From: UBA6382 sp963600315
Lineage (GTDB): Bacteria; Bacteroidota; Bacteroidia; Bacteroidales; Bacteroidaceae
Assembly: GCA_963600315.1 (NCBI GenBank)
Contig: CAVCAW010000030.1
Span: 1 to 48,511 of the forward strand
DNA length: 48,511 nt
Direction: 5' to 3'
Positions 27,314 to 35,897 of this stretch are shown in pieces. The notes under the pieces were generated by a model. It searched no databases, was not told the DNA's origin, and saw nothing but the letters and a program-made list of their open reading frames with translations. Both the position numbers and the translations under genes were made by a program. How positions within the stretch are numbered: position 1 is the stretch's first letter; the number at the start of each line of letters is the position of its first letter.

Positions 27314-28420
27314 CTATGACAAACTGCTCTCTTTGAGCCGTTCCGCATTTTCCGCCACGATGAGATGGTCTATGCAATCTTGAATGTCGCCGTCCATGAA
27401 TGCGTTGAGGTTATAGATGGTGTAGTTTATGCGGTGGTCGGTTATGCGCCCTTGCGGATAGTTGTAGGTGCGTATCTTGGCAGAGCGGTCGCCGGTCGAT
27501 ACGAGCGATTTGCGCTTGTTGGCAATGTCGGCATCATACTTCTGTCGCTCGTTGTCGTAGATAAAGGTGCGTAGTCGTGCCAGGGCGCGTTCCTTGTTCT
27601 TAGGCTGGTCGCGCGTCTCGGTACACTCTATGAGTATTTCCTGCACCTCGCCAGTGTTGGGGTTCTTCCAGTTGTAGCGCAGTCTCACACCCGACTCCAC
27701 CTTGTTCACATTCTGTCCGCCGGCGCCCGACGAGCGGAACGTGTCCCATTTTATTTCGCCTTCGTTGATGACCACGTCGAAGGCTTCGGCCTCTGGCAGT
27801 ACTGCCACAGTGGCAGCACTGGTGTGCACTCGCCCTTGGGTCTCAGTGGCTGGCACGCGTTGCACGCGGTGTACCCCGCTCTCGTATTTCAGTGTGCCGT
27901 AGACGCTGTCGCCCGTCACCGAACAGATAATCTCTTTGTAGCCACCCACGGCGCCCTCGCTCGAACTCGACACCTCGAGTTTCCAACCTTTCGTCTCGCA
28001 GTATTTTGCGTACATTCTGAAGAGGTCGCCGGCAAACAGGGCTGCCTCGTCGCCGCCCGTTCCGCCACGTATCTCGAGAATGGCATTCTTGGAGTCTTCG
28101 GGGTCTTTGGGTACTAGCATGAGTTTGATATTCTCCTCAATTTCGGGTATGCGAGCCTCGCATTCCGCCACCTGTTCGCGAGCCATCTCCTTCATGTCGG
28201 AGTCAGTCTCGTTTACGAGTATGTCTTTGCCTTCTTCAAGGTTGCTCAGCAGGTTGGCATATTCCTTGCGCGCTGCCATGAGGTCTTCGAGTTCCTTGTA
28301 TTCCTTGGTCAGCTTTACATAGCGTTGTTGGTCGGCTATCACGCTAGGGTCGGTGATGAGAGTGCTGACCTCTTCAAAGCGCGCCACGAGGGCGTCGAGT
28401 TTTTCTAGTAGTGAGTTCAT
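27314..28420 (-). CDS. prfA: Peptide chain release factor 1
   Basis: 368 aa, normal RF1 length. The stop-codon reading motif PAT is in VPATETQGRVHTS and the catalytic GGQ in SSGAGGQNVNKVESG; PAT rather than SPF identifies RF1 (UAA/UAG) instead of RF2. The N-terminal coiled helices (LTKEYKELEDLMAARKEY) are intact. It lies 48 bp downstream of purM and 65 bp upstream of pyrF. Confidence 0.97.
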   Translation of the reverse strand: MNSLLEKLDALVARFEEVSTLITDPSVIADQQRYVKLTKEYKELEDLMAARKEYANLLSNLEEGKDILVNETDSDMKEMAREQVAECEARIPEIEENIKLMLVPKDPEDSKNAILEIRGGTGGDEAALFAGDLFRMYAKYCETKGWKLEVSSSSEGAVGGYKEIICSVTGDSVYGTLKYESGVHRVQRVPATETQGRVHTSAATVAVLPEAEAFDVVINEGEIKWDTFRSSGAGGQNVNKVESGVRLRYNWKNPNTGEVQEILIECTETRDQPKNKERALARLRTFIYDNERQKYDADIANKRKSLVSTGDRSAKIRTYNYPQGRITDHRINYTIYNLNAFMDGDIQDCIDHLIVAENAERLKESSLS

Positions 28421-28468
28421 TCAGGTGAAAAGTGCTTTTTCATTTGTTCGCAGCAAGACTGCGTGTGT

Positions 28469-29638
28469 TTAGTAGTTGAATTCGCCAAACTCGCTCTTTA
28501 TGGTCAGCGAGCGTGCTCCTTCTTCTATGTGGCCTACAATCTGTGCGTCGATATTGAACGACTTCGATATGTCGATTACTTTTTGTGCATTCTCCGGAGC
28601 AAGGTATACTTCAAGGCGGTGGCCCATGTTGAACACCTTGTACATTTCTGACCAGTCGGTGCCGCTCTCCTTAGCTATGGCTTTGAAGAGTGGTGGCACG
28701 GGGAACATATTGTCTTTTATCACGCGGCAGTTGTCGCCCACGAAGTGCAGAACTTTGGTCTGTGCTCCGCCGGTGCAGTGCACCATACCGTGAATCTGGG
28801 GGCGCATCTCGTCAAGCAACCGTCTCACAACAGGTGCGTAGGTGCGTGTAGGTGACAGTACGAGCTTGCCTGCGTTGATGGGTGCTCCGTCCACGCTGTC
28901 GGTCAGCTTGTAGCTGCCGCTGTAGACCAAATCTTCGGGCACGGCCTTGTCGTAGCTCTCGGGATATTTCTCGGCCAGATATTTTGCAAATACGTCATGG
29001 CGTGCCGACGTCAGACCGTTGCTGCCCATGCCGCCGTTGTATTCGGTCTCATAGGTAGCTTGTCCGCTCGACGAGAGTCCTACTATCACGTCGCCCGGCT
29101 TGATATTGGCATTGTTAATCACGTCGCTTCGCTTCATGCGGCAAGTCACGGTTGAGTCTACTATTATCGTGCGCACCAGGTCGCCCACGTCAGCGGTCTC
29201 GCCCCCAGTGCCATAAATGCCTATTCCCATTTCGCGCATCTGCGCCATGAGCTCATCAGTGCCGTTGATGATAGCCGAGATTACCTCGCCGGGTATCAGC
29301 ATCTTGTTGCGCCCGATAGTGCTGCTTACCAAAATGTTGTCTACGGCGCCAACGCAGAGCAAATCATCGGTGTTCATGATGAGGGCATCCTGTGCAATGC
29401 CTTTCCATACGCTGAGGTCGCCAGTCTCCTTCCAATACATATAGGCGAGGCTCGACTTGGTACCCGCACCGTCGGCATGCATAATGTTGCAGTAGTCAGG
29501 GTCGCCGCCCAGTATGTCGGGTATTATTTTGCAGAACGCTTGGGGGAAGATTCCCTTGTCGATGTTCTTGATAGCGTTGTGAACATCTTCTTTCATGGCG
29601 CTCACGCCACGCATCATGTATCGTTGTTTGTTGTCCAT
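28469..29638 (-). CDS. purM: Phosphoribosylformylglycinamidine cyclo-ligase (AIR synthetase)
   Basis: 389 aa, of the longer Bacteroidetes form. The conserved ATP and FGAM binding motifs are visible as MHADGAGTKSSLAY, IMNTDDLLCVGA, YGTGGETADVGD and GLSSSGQATYETEYNGG, followed by the C-terminal GMVHCTGGAQTK and FNMGHRLEVYL. It closes the imidazole ring in purine synthesis. It belongs to the AIRS superfamily (with HypE, SelD, ThiL); the combined motifs and length favour PurM. It lies 38 bp after aroE. Confidence 0.92.
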   Translation of the reverse strand: MDNKQRYMMRGVSAMKEDVHNAIKNIDKGIFPQAFCKIIPDILGGDPDYCNIMHADGAGTKSSLAYMYWKETGDLSVWKGIAQDALIMNTDDLLCVGAVDNILVSSTIGRNKMLIPGEVISAIINGTDELMAQMREMGIGIYGTGGETADVGDLVRTIIVDSTVTCRMKRSDVINNANIKPGDVIVGLSSSGQATYETEYNGGMGSNGLTSARHDVFAKYLAEKYPESYDKAVPEDLVYSGSYKLTDSVDGAPINAGKLVLSPTRTYAPVVRRLLDEMRPQIHGMVHCTGGAQTKVLHFVGDNCRVIKDNMFPVPPLFKAIAKESGTDWSEMYKVFNMGHRLEVYLAPENAQKVIDISKSFNIDAQIVGHIEEGARSLTIKSEFGEFNY

Positions 29639-29676
29639 ATTATAGAATAAGTATTTTTTTTAGTCTGTCGGTGTGG

Positions 29677-30420
29677 CTATCTATTCCAAAAATCCCAGCT
29701 TGCCAAAGCTTGCCGGTGCAGCATCTCGAGTCCATTCTTAACGGAGGCTCCTTGCGCTTCACCTTTCAGCATAAAAGTCGTCTTGGCGGGGTTATATACA
29801 AGGTCATAGAGCAAGTGCTTCTCAGTCAACAGCCCATAGGGAATGTCGGGAAAGGTCTCGTCGTGGGGAAAAGTTCCAAGTGGTGTGCAGTTGACGACAA
29901 CCGTGTGCTGCTCCATTATCGGTGCAGTGAGTTGCTCGTAGGTCAGCCCTCCCTTGCGCTCCTTGCGACTCACGGGAGTCACCTCTATCCCCAGCCGGGC
30001 GAGCCCGTAGCTTATAGCTTTCGATGCCCCTCCCGTGCCCAGCACAAGGGCCTTGGTGTGGTGCGGTTTGAGCAGAGGGCGTATGCTGTCCTCAAAGCCT
30101 ATGACGTCGGCATTGTAACCCTTGAGGCGAATCTTGCCGTCAGAGTTGCGCTTTATGGCAATCACGTTGACAGCACCAATCTCTCTGGCCTCGTCGCTGA
30201 TGTCGTCAAGTAGCGGCATCACGTTTTGCTTGTGTGGAATGGTTACGTTGAGCCCCTTTAGCTGTGGGTGCTCCTCTATAGTTTTCAAGAGGTTGTCCAC
30301 TCTCTCCATCTCAAAGTTGAGATAGCACGCATCAATGCCCTCGTCTTTGAACTTGTCGGTGAAGAACTGTCGGGAAAACGAGTGAATGAGCGGGTAACCT
30401 ATGAGTCCGTATTCTGTCAT
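29677..30420 (-). CDS. aroE: Shikimate dehydrogenase
   Basis: 247 aa, slightly shorter than E. coli AroE but complete. The shikimate-binding site is in GYPLIHSFSRQFF and NVTIPHKQ (catalytic Lys). The usual GYNTD motif appears as GYNADVIGF, with Ala for Thr. The NADP-binding loop is LGTGGASKAI and the C-terminal NGLEMLHRQA is typical. It reduces 3-dehydroshikimate to shikimate in the aromatic pathway. It lies 18 bp after menG and uses the chorismate pathway that also feeds menaquinone. Confidence 0.95.
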   Translation of the reverse strand: MTEYGLIGYPLIHSFSRQFFTDKFKDEGIDACYLNFEMERVDNLLKTIEEHPQLKGLNVTIPHKQNVMPLLDDISDEAREIGAVNVIAIKRNSDGKIRLKGYNADVIGFEDSIRPLLKPHHTKALVLGTGGASKAISYGLARLGIEVTPVSRKERKGGLTYEQLTAPIMEQHTVVVNCTPLGTFPHDETFPDIPYGLLTEKHLLYDLVYNPAKTTFMLKGEAQGASVKNGLEMLHRQALASWDFWNR

Positions 30421-30438
30421 GACTTTTTAGCTGTTTGA

Positions 30439-31176
30439 CTAGGGGGCGGTGGCTATATACATTGTACTGAGGCCAAAGGTGAACCGCTTGAACGTGACTT
30501 GCCCAAAGCCTGCCTTCTCAATAATCTTTGTCATTGTTTCGCCTTGCGGAAACACCTCCATGGTAGCTGGCAGATACTTGTAGGCACGTCCGTCTTTCGA
30601 CAGCAGTTTGCCTATGGTGGGCATCACCAGGTGACTGTATAGCCAGAAGAGTTGTCGCATGGGGAACCCCGTCGGGGCAGTCAACTCCAGTATCGCCAGA
30701 TGACCGCCGGGCTTAAGCACCCTGAGCATTTCGCGCAGCCCCTGGTCGAGGTCACGGAAGTTCCTTACCCCGTATGCCACAGTGACAGCATCAAACCTAT
30801 TGTCCTCAAACGTCATGTGCGTGCAGTCTTCCTTGCGAAACGAAATGATGTGGTCTAGCCCCTCGTTCTCTGTCTTGCAACGGGCCACCTGCATCATGCC
30901 TTCCGACAAGTCGGCACCCGTTATGCTCTCTGGCTGCAGCATGTGCGCCGCCAGAATGGCGAAGTCGCCAGTGCCTGTCGCTATGTCGAGAATGTGGGCT
31001 GGAGCAAAGGGCTTCAGAGCATTGATGGTGGCTTTGCGCCACCTGCGGTCTATGCCCCACGATAGCAAGTGGTTCAGTCGGTCATATGAGTGGGCGATGT
31101 GGTCAAACATGCGCTCCACCTGCACCTCTTTTTCCTCCTGCCCATTGTAGGGCTTTATTTTTTCTTGTGCGTACAT
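30439..31176 (-). CDS. menG: Demethylmenaquinone methyltransferase
   Basis: 245 aa from ATG 31176 (MYAQEKIKPYNGQEEKEVQ). The longer frame to 31272 is rejected because a promoter -7 box at 31206-31199 places the transcript start inside it. SAM motif I is LDIATGTGDFAI. The UbiE/MenG signatures VERMFDHIAHSYDRLN and TVAYGVRNFRDLDQGL are present. It methylates demethylmenaquinone in the final step of menaquinone synthesis; Bacteroidales use menaquinone, so menG rather than ubiE. It heads the long minus-strand run. Confidence 0.95.
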   Translation of the reverse strand: MYAQEKIKPYNGQEEKEVQVERMFDHIAHSYDRLNHLLSWGIDRRWRKATINALKPFAPAHILDIATGTGDFAILAAHMLQPESITGADLSEGMMQVARCKTENEGLDHIISFRKEDCTHMTFEDNRFDAVTVAYGVRNFRDLDQGLREMLRVLKPGGHLAILELTAPTGFPMRQLFWLYSHLVMPTIGKLLSKDGRAYKYLPATMEVFPQGETMTKIIEKAGFGQVTFKRFTFGLSTMYIATAP

Positions 31177-31198
31177 CACAATATCTCCAAATTGCCTA

Positions 31199-31206
31199 CA
31201 AAGGTA
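31199..31206 (-). promoter_or_regulatory. Promoter -7 box for menG
   Basis: TACCTTTG on the minus strand matches TAnnTTTG. The expected start is near 31192, about 16 nt before the ATG at 31176. No good -33 box is seen. Confidence 0.6.
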
Positions 31207-31292
31207 AAACTTTTCCACGAAAGAGCGTACTTCGTTACACACCTGATTTGAAACCATAGCCGTTACATACAAATATTGAACGACCGTAAGGC

Positions 31293-31433
31293 ATGTCCAA
31301 GCAGAACGATAGCAGCTTTCTCTACGACCTCATTCCCGAATCTTGTATCCTGAAAAAGGTGCAAAACATTGTTAGTGTCATTGATTTAGCCTCAGCTCAG
31401 AGTCCAAAACCTTGCGCACCCCTCACGCCATGA
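31293..31433 (+). pseudogene. Possible N-terminal remnant of a transposase
   Basis: A 46-codon ORF starting MSKQNDSSFLYDLIPESC, then ILKKVQNIV. The pattern of a short polar start, DLIP, and then a hydrophobic helix resembles the N-termini of IS1182-like transposases (such as DLIPEDHLLRKI). The resemblance fades after about residue 28 and the frame stops within the amt terminator hairpin. No inverted repeats or target duplication are seen. It could be a chance ORF. Confidence 0.35.
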
Positions 31434-31458
31434 CCAACGTCTGCCGTGAGGGGTGCGC
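31414..31458 (-). terminator. Terminator of the ammonium transporter gene
   Basis: Perfect 14-bp stem GCGCACCCCTCACG / CGTGAGGGGTGCGC (31414-31427, 31445-31458), 17-nt loop, 23 bp after the amt stop on the minus strand. It is followed on that strand by AAGGTTTTGG, only a short T run. Confidence 0.75.
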
Positions 31459-31480
31459 TCATTTGCGTCAGTGCGCCTTG

Positions 31481-32854
31481 TCAATATTTCATTTCGCCAT
31501 GGTCGTCAACTGCGTCTTCCACGTCGGCGAAGTTGTAGCTCTCGCCATGCTGACTCATGTCCAGACCCATGCGCTCGCTCTCGCGGCTCACGCGCATAGG
31601 TATCATCTTGTTGACAATCCAGTAGAGCAACATGCTCATGCCAAAGGTATAGACAAACACAATCACGATGGCCAGCAGGTGATAGAGGAATACGACAAAC
31701 CCGTCCCACGTGCCTGCCATCAGCCCCTCCTGAATGAAGATGCCCGTCAACACCGTGCCCACGATGCCGCCCGTGCCGTGGGTAGGGAATACGTCTAGCG
31801 CATCGTCAAGACGCGACGAACGGTCGCTCCAGTGGCATGCGCAGTTACACACAAGCGTGGTGATGAATGCTATGAAGAAACTCTGTCCTACGCTGACGTA
31901 GCCAGCAGAGGGCGTGATGGCCACCAGACCAACCACCGCACCCACGGCAGCACCCATGGCCGACGCCTTGCGCCCCATCACTGCATCAAAGAATATCCAG
32001 GTGAGCATGGCGGTGGCACAAGCCGTGTTGGTATTGAGAAAAGCCTTCACTGCCACAGCGTCAGCGTGGAGAGACGAACCGGCATTGAAGCCAAACCAGC
32101 CCAACCACAACAGGGCGGCTCCAAGCACCACGTAGGGAATGTTGGCGGGCGCATCGCTGTGTTCCAAACGCGTGCGACGACCCAAGAAAATGGCGCCGGC
32201 AAGGGCTGCTACACCCGAAGATGCGTGAACCACAATGCCACCGGCAAAGTCCACCACTCCCCACTGGCGGAATATGCCCTCGGGGTGCCATGTGCAATGC
32301 GCCAGCGGGCAATAGATGAAGAGGCAGAAGAGTATCATGAACACCAGATAAGCCGAAAACTTCACCCTCTCGGCAAACGAACCCGTGATGAGCGACGGAG
32401 TGATGATGGCAAACTTCATTTGAAACAGAGCGTAAAGCGCCAGCGGGATAGTCGGCGCCAGCGTCTCGTTAACCTTTGCCCCCACGTCCTTAAACATAAA
32501 GAATGTCAATGGATTGCCCAACACACCGCCCAGGTCGTCGCCAAACGACAGGCTGAATCCTACGACTACCCATAGCACACTGATTACGCCCATGGCGATA
32601 AAACTTTGCAGAATGGTGGAAATCACGTTTTTCTTTCCCACCATTCCGCCATAGAAGAACGATAACCCCGGAGTCATCATCAGCACAAAGATTGTGGCAG
32701 TTATCATCCATGCCACGTCGGCATAGTTAGTCTTGGCGTCAGCATCCCACAAGCCCGTAGTGTCGGGCATGAATGCTCCAGCCACACACACCACTGTCAT
32801 GAGCGCCATGAAGATTAACCACTTTTTCTTGAATTTCTTAGCAGTTGTTTGCAT
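31481..32854 (-). CDS. amt: Ammonium transporter
   Basis: 457 aa with about eleven to twelve hydrophobic helices and a basic N-terminus (MQTTAKKFKKK). The twin conduction histidines are His210 (GIVVHASSG) and His359 (FPTHGTGG). Other family motifs are MTPGLSFFYGGMV, ITPSLITGSFAERVKF and WLGWFGFNAGS. It moves ammonium into the cell across the inner membrane. The C-terminal tail after helix eleven is short and acidic (NFADVEDAVDDHGEMKY). No P-II (glnK) gene is adjacent, unlike many amt loci. The gene stands alone between its own promoter and terminator. Confidence 0.96.
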   Translation of the reverse strand: MQTTAKKFKKKWLIFMALMTVVCVAGAFMPDTTGLWDADAKTNYADVAWMITATIFVLMMTPGLSFFYGGMVGKKNVISTILQSFIAMGVISVLWVVVGFSLSFGDDLGGVLGNPLTFFMFKDVGAKVNETLAPTIPLALYALFQMKFAIITPSLITGSFAERVKFSAYLVFMILFCLFIYCPLAHCTWHPEGIFRQWGVVDFAGGIVVHASSGVAALAGAIFLGRRTRLEHSDAPANIPYVVLGAALLWLGWFGFNAGSSLHADAVAVKAFLNTNTACATAMLTWIFFDAVMGRKASAMGAAVGAVVGLVAITPSAGYVSVGQSFFIAFITTLVCNCACHWSDRSSRLDDALDVFPTHGTGGIVGTVLTGIFIQEGLMAGTWDGFVVFLYHLLAIVIVFVYTFGMSMLLYWIVNKMIPMRVSRESERMGLDMSQHGESYNFADVEDAVDDHGEMKY

Positions 32855-32920
32855 ATTGTTAGTTTTAGACGGTTAATAATTACAATTTGTAGATATTCGG
32901 GGTGGTTTTGTAACTTTTTG

Positions 32921-32928
32921 CAAAGATA
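32921..32928 (-). promoter_or_regulatory. Promoter -7 box for amt
   Basis: TATCTTTG on the minus strand, an exact TAnnTTTG match. An ATTG about 18 bp upstream may stand in for the -33 TTTG. It implies a leader of about 60 nt. Confidence 0.65.
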
Positions 32929-33112
32929 CGCACCTTTCGCCAAATACAATGCTACACACCACAATAAATTGTGAGAATTATGCCAAATAAAAAGAATCCG
33001 AGAGTCCAAAGAGTGATTCAATGGTCTCGCAGTGAGGCGATAAATCACAGAAAATCAATACAGTTAACATTATTTAACTGTGCTCGATAGCTGCAAAATG
33101 TGAAATTTAATC

Positions 33113-33242
33113 TAATTTTGACGCAATTATTGATACCTCTCAGAGGTAAAAACCATGAGAACCTTCAAGAAAACGAAATTTCCATAGCTGAATCGTCCTG
33201 CATCCTTAGTCATTTTGGCAACGGGTAGCAGGGCGTTTTTTT
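33113..33242 (+). ncRNA. Possible small transcript upstream of amt
   Basis: A TAATTTTG -7 box (33113-33120) is followed by a 15-nt perfect palindrome (33134-33148), a 10-codon ORF (MRTFKKTKFP, 33154-33186), a weak CCTGC...GCAGG hairpin (33197-33232) and seven T (33236-33242). The order is that of a short independent RNA of about 115 nt. There is no -33 match and the stem is weak. Confidence 0.25.
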
Positions 33243-33243
33243 G

Positions 33244-33355
33244 TTGCCCTAACTTATGCGTTTCCGCCGAAATCGATATCAATTTCGGGGAGAATGGATA
33301 TCAATTTCCGTGAAAACGTATGTCAATTTCCGCGGAAATGCCCGAGTTAGCTCAA
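33244..33355. repeat. 112-bp intergenic repeat element, copy B
   Basis: Right end GCTCAA (33350-33355). The left end, exactly 112 bp away, is TTGCCC, a degenerate TTGAGC. Cores start at 33261, 33283, 33305 and 33327, again 22 bp apart and 17 bp in from the left end. Only the last core is the full palindrome TTTCCGCGGAAA. It lies about 50 bp beyond the TonB receptor terminator. Confidence 0.85.
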
Positions 33356-33403
33356 TCAGATTTTTTCGCCATTGTGTGGTCTGACTTCGTCGAAAAGGTC
33401 ACA

Positions 33404-33447
33404 CATAAAAAATAGCCCGAAGATCTGTGGTGGCAGAGCTTCGGGCT
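33404..33447 (-). terminator. Terminator of the rseP-TonB receptor transcript
   Basis: On the minus strand AGCCCGAAGCTCT, loop, AGATCTTCGGGCT (33447-33414): a 13-bp stem with one mismatch, followed by ATTTTTTATG. It starts 28 bp after the receptor stop. Confidence 0.88.
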
Positions 33448-33475
33448 GTTGGTTATTGTGGGAGTAGGGTGATGC

Positions 33476-35893
33476 TTAGAACTTGAATCTGAGGTCAATT
33501 CCAAACTGGCGGGGCTTGCCTTTCTGCACGTAGCGGCGATTCATGGTTTCAAAGCAGAAAGAGTGGTAGTCCTTGCCGGCAAGGTTCTTGCCCCATAGGT
33601 TGATTTCGCATATGCCGAGGTTGAAGAGTGCGTGAGCTCCGACTACGGCGTAGGTCGACTGGCTGGAGTTGTTGGCCTCGGTCCAGTAGGTGCGGCCGCA
33701 GACTCTGATGTCGGCACCGATGGTGGCTGATTTGAGCATTGCTCCTCTTGATGCCCACACCATGTAGTCGGCTCCGGCGTTGAGGGTGTGTAGTGGTATG
33801 AAGGGTATGCGGTTGCCCGTATAGTCTTTGCCTGTGCCCGCATCGTGTTTGGTGAATGTGGCGTGGGTGTAGCCATAGTTGACCCATGCTGTGATTTTGT
33901 CGGAGGGCACATAGCGCAAGGTGACTTCGGCTCCATAGCTTCGGCTGCGCCCTGCGTTGACCATGATGCGGCCAAGTCCGTTGGGGGCGAAGCGGGCTAT
34001 CTGCTGGTCGCGTATGGTGGTGAAGAAGAGGGCTGCCTCGGTGTGGAGTGTGCCGCCCAGGAGTTTCAGTCGTGTTCCGACTTCGTAGTTCCAGCTAAAT
34101 TCGGGTTTGAATGCTACGGCGCTATTGACATCGGGGGCCTCGCTTGATGGCATTTGGTCAAGGCCGGCTTTGATTTTGTTGATTATGCTGGCGGGCATGC
34201 CCATCTGTGCGTATTGGTCGAGGGTGCGGTTGGTGGCGTCTTTGATGCCCTGAGTCATCTCGCCGCGCATGGACTCTTGCAGGAGGTCGGAAAACATCTG
34301 CACGTTATAGCCACCAGTGCGATGCCCCTTGGCTGCTGAGGCATAGAGCATCAAGTCGTCGTTGGGCTGGTATTTGAACGCCAGTTTGGGCAGCACTTGG
34401 AGATTGTTGTCCGACAGCTTGCCTTGAAATGCTGGCGAGGCTTTGAGGTCGGTCAGGTTGAGTGGCATTCGCCCGCTGGTCATGCTGAAATCATAGTTGA
34501 TGGTTCCGGCTGAGTTGTAGGCGAGTGAATTGTGGTCGTGGTCAAGTCGCAGACCTATGGTGGCTGAGAAAGCCTTGGTGAAATTGAACGTAGACTGGTG
34601 GAACACAGCTAGATTGGTCTCGGGCGTGCGAAAATTGCCTCCCATGGTGATGCGGCTGTCGTTGATGGCTACGCCCATAGAGGAGATGCCCTTGTCGCTG
34701 AGGTCGGGCATATAGGAGTTGATGTTGTTTTGCAAGAAGGTGACACCGTCGGTTCTGAATATCACGGGGCTGGTGGTGCGAAGCCATTGCTTCACAGCAC
34801 TGATGCCGTTGAGCCATTGCCAGAACGACCCCTCATGGTTCTTTATCGTCAGCTCCTGACTGATGGTATTGAGAAGCTGCTTTTGCTCGAGGGTGTAGAT
34901 GTCGTCAGCGATGAAGTCCTGGTCCATGAACATGCGGTCTTGCAGCCGTTGCCAGCCGGCGGTATAGTTGAAGGATGCTTTGCTGGCGCGATATTCTACG
35001 CTGATGCCGGCATTGGTCATGTTGCGGCGATAGGAACTGGCTTGGTTGGCTGTAATCTTGTTGAGCAGTTCGGGGTGGGTCTCTTCGCCCGTTGTCTGTC
35101 CGGCGTAGTAGTAGGGGTAGCCGCCCTCATGGGTGTAGTCATAGCTGGCGGTGAAGTCGATTTTCAGCCTGTCGTTGGCGCGCAGTATGGCGCGCAGGCG
35201 TCCGCCACCCGAGTTCATCTTGTCTTGTCTTTGGTGCAGCTGAGTGTTTTGGAAGAACCCGTTGCTGCCGTCGTAGTAGCCACCTGCACTGAAAGCAAAG
35301 TGCTGACTTACGCGGTGGTAGTGAGTCAGCGATATGTTGCGGTGTGCATCGGCGGTAGCCATGCCCAGGTTGAGCGTAGTGCCTTGATATGAAAACGGTG
35401 AGCGAGTGTGAATCCTGATGAGTCCGCCCATGGAATTGCGTCCGTAGAGGGTGCCTTGAGGACCACGCAACACATCGATGCGCTCAATGTCGTAGAAGTT
35501 GAAGTCAAACGCCGATTTGTCGTAGTAGGGTATGTTGTCTACATACAGCCCCACGGCTGGCGTGTTGATGCGCGAACCAATGCCGCGTATGTAGATGGCA
35601 GAGGTGAGTCGTGAACCATAGTCGGGCACAAACAAGTTGGGCACCACGGAACTTGTACCCTTGAGCGACGTAATGCCGTGGCGCATCATGTCGTTCTGGC
35701 TGATTACTGAAACGGCATTGGGCATCAGCTTGAGTCTGCTCGCTTCTTTAGGAGTAGAGATGACCACTACTTCCTCAATGTCCTTCACATCGGTGGAGTC
35801 GCCCGTGTTGCCGGCTAGCAAGGAGACGGGTAAGAGGGCAATGAATAACGCTACTTGAAGAGTGAGGCGCAAGTGCTTGGATATAGAATTCAT
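33476..35893 (-). CDS. TonB-dependent outer membrane receptor (not SusC type)
   Basis: 805 aa from ATG 35893 (MNSISKHLRL); 10 further residues upstream are possible but overlap rseP. The signal peptide is 1-27 (cleavage after LLA). A TonB-box-like IEEVVVIS is near residue 40. The plug (about 50-155) has IRGIGSRINTPAVGLYVDNIPYY and IDVLRGPQGTLYGRNSMGG; a barrel ends LRFKF with the terminal Phe. There is no carboxypeptidase-like N-terminal domain and no SusD partner, so it is a simple receptor of the siderophore/vitamin/small-ligand type; the ligand is unknown. The start is 4 bp after the rseP stop, implying co-transcription. Confidence 0.93.
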   Translation of the reverse strand: MNSISKHLRLTLQVALFIALLPVSLLAGNTGDSTDVKDIEEVVVISTPKEASRLKLMPNAVSVISQNDMMRHGITSLKGTSSVVPNLFVPDYGSRLTSAIYIRGIGSRINTPAVGLYVDNIPYYDKSAFDFNFYDIERIDVLRGPQGTLYGRNSMGGLIRIHTRSPFSYQGTTLNLGMATADAHRNISLTHYHRVSQHFAFSAGGYYDGSNGFFQNTQLHQRQDKMNSGGGRLRAILRANDRLKIDFTASYDYTHEGGYPYYYAGQTTGEETHPELLNKITANQASSYRRNMTNAGISVEYRASKASFNYTAGWQRLQDRMFMDQDFIADDIYTLEQKQLLNTISQELTIKNHEGSFWQWLNGISAVKQWLRTTSPVIFRTDGVTFLQNNINSYMPDLSDKGISSMGVAINDSRITMGGNFRTPETNLAVFHQSTFNFTKAFSATIGLRLDHDHNSLAYNSAGTINYDFSMTSGRMPLNLTDLKASPAFQGKLSDNNLQVLPKLAFKYQPNDDLMLYASAAKGHRTGGYNVQMFSDLLQESMRGEMTQGIKDATNRTLDQYAQMGMPASIINKIKAGLDQMPSSEAPDVNSAVAFKPEFSWNYEVGTRLKLLGGTLHTEAALFFTTIRDQQIARFAPNGLGRIMVNAGRSRSYGAEVTLRYVPSDKITAWVNYGYTHATFTKHDAGTGKDYTGNRIPFIPLHTLNAGADYMVWASRGAMLKSATIGADIRVCGRTYWTEANNSSQSTYAVVGAHALFNLGICEINLWGKNLAGKDYHSFCFETMNRRYVQKGKPRQFGIDLRFKF

Positions 35894-35897
35894 AGTG

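Larger units (their letters stand above)
32855..33475. other. 621-bp spacer between amt and the TonB receptor gene
   Basis: Holds the amt promoter (near 32921), two perfect inverted repeats (CAGTTAA-N6-TTAACTG at 33061-33080 and TACCTCT-C-AGAGGTA at 33134-33148), a plus-strand -7 box (33113-33120), a T-run at 33236-33242, repeat element copy B and the receptor terminator. No gene of ordinary size is seen. Confidence 0.7.

Noticed and set aside
27330..27360. Extra element-like core (TTTTCCGCC) near the prfA end
   Set aside because: It is coding sequence for the RF1 C-terminus, with no second core 22 bp away.
31176..31272. Longer menG start 32 codons upstream
   Set aside because: A TAnnTTTG box lies inside that stretch and the family starts near MYAQEKIKPY.
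31832..32575. 247-aa open frame on the plus strand opposite amt
   Set aside because: It is antisense to a clear ammonium transporter and has a His/Arg/Gln-rich composition typical of a reverse reading of a GC-biased gene.
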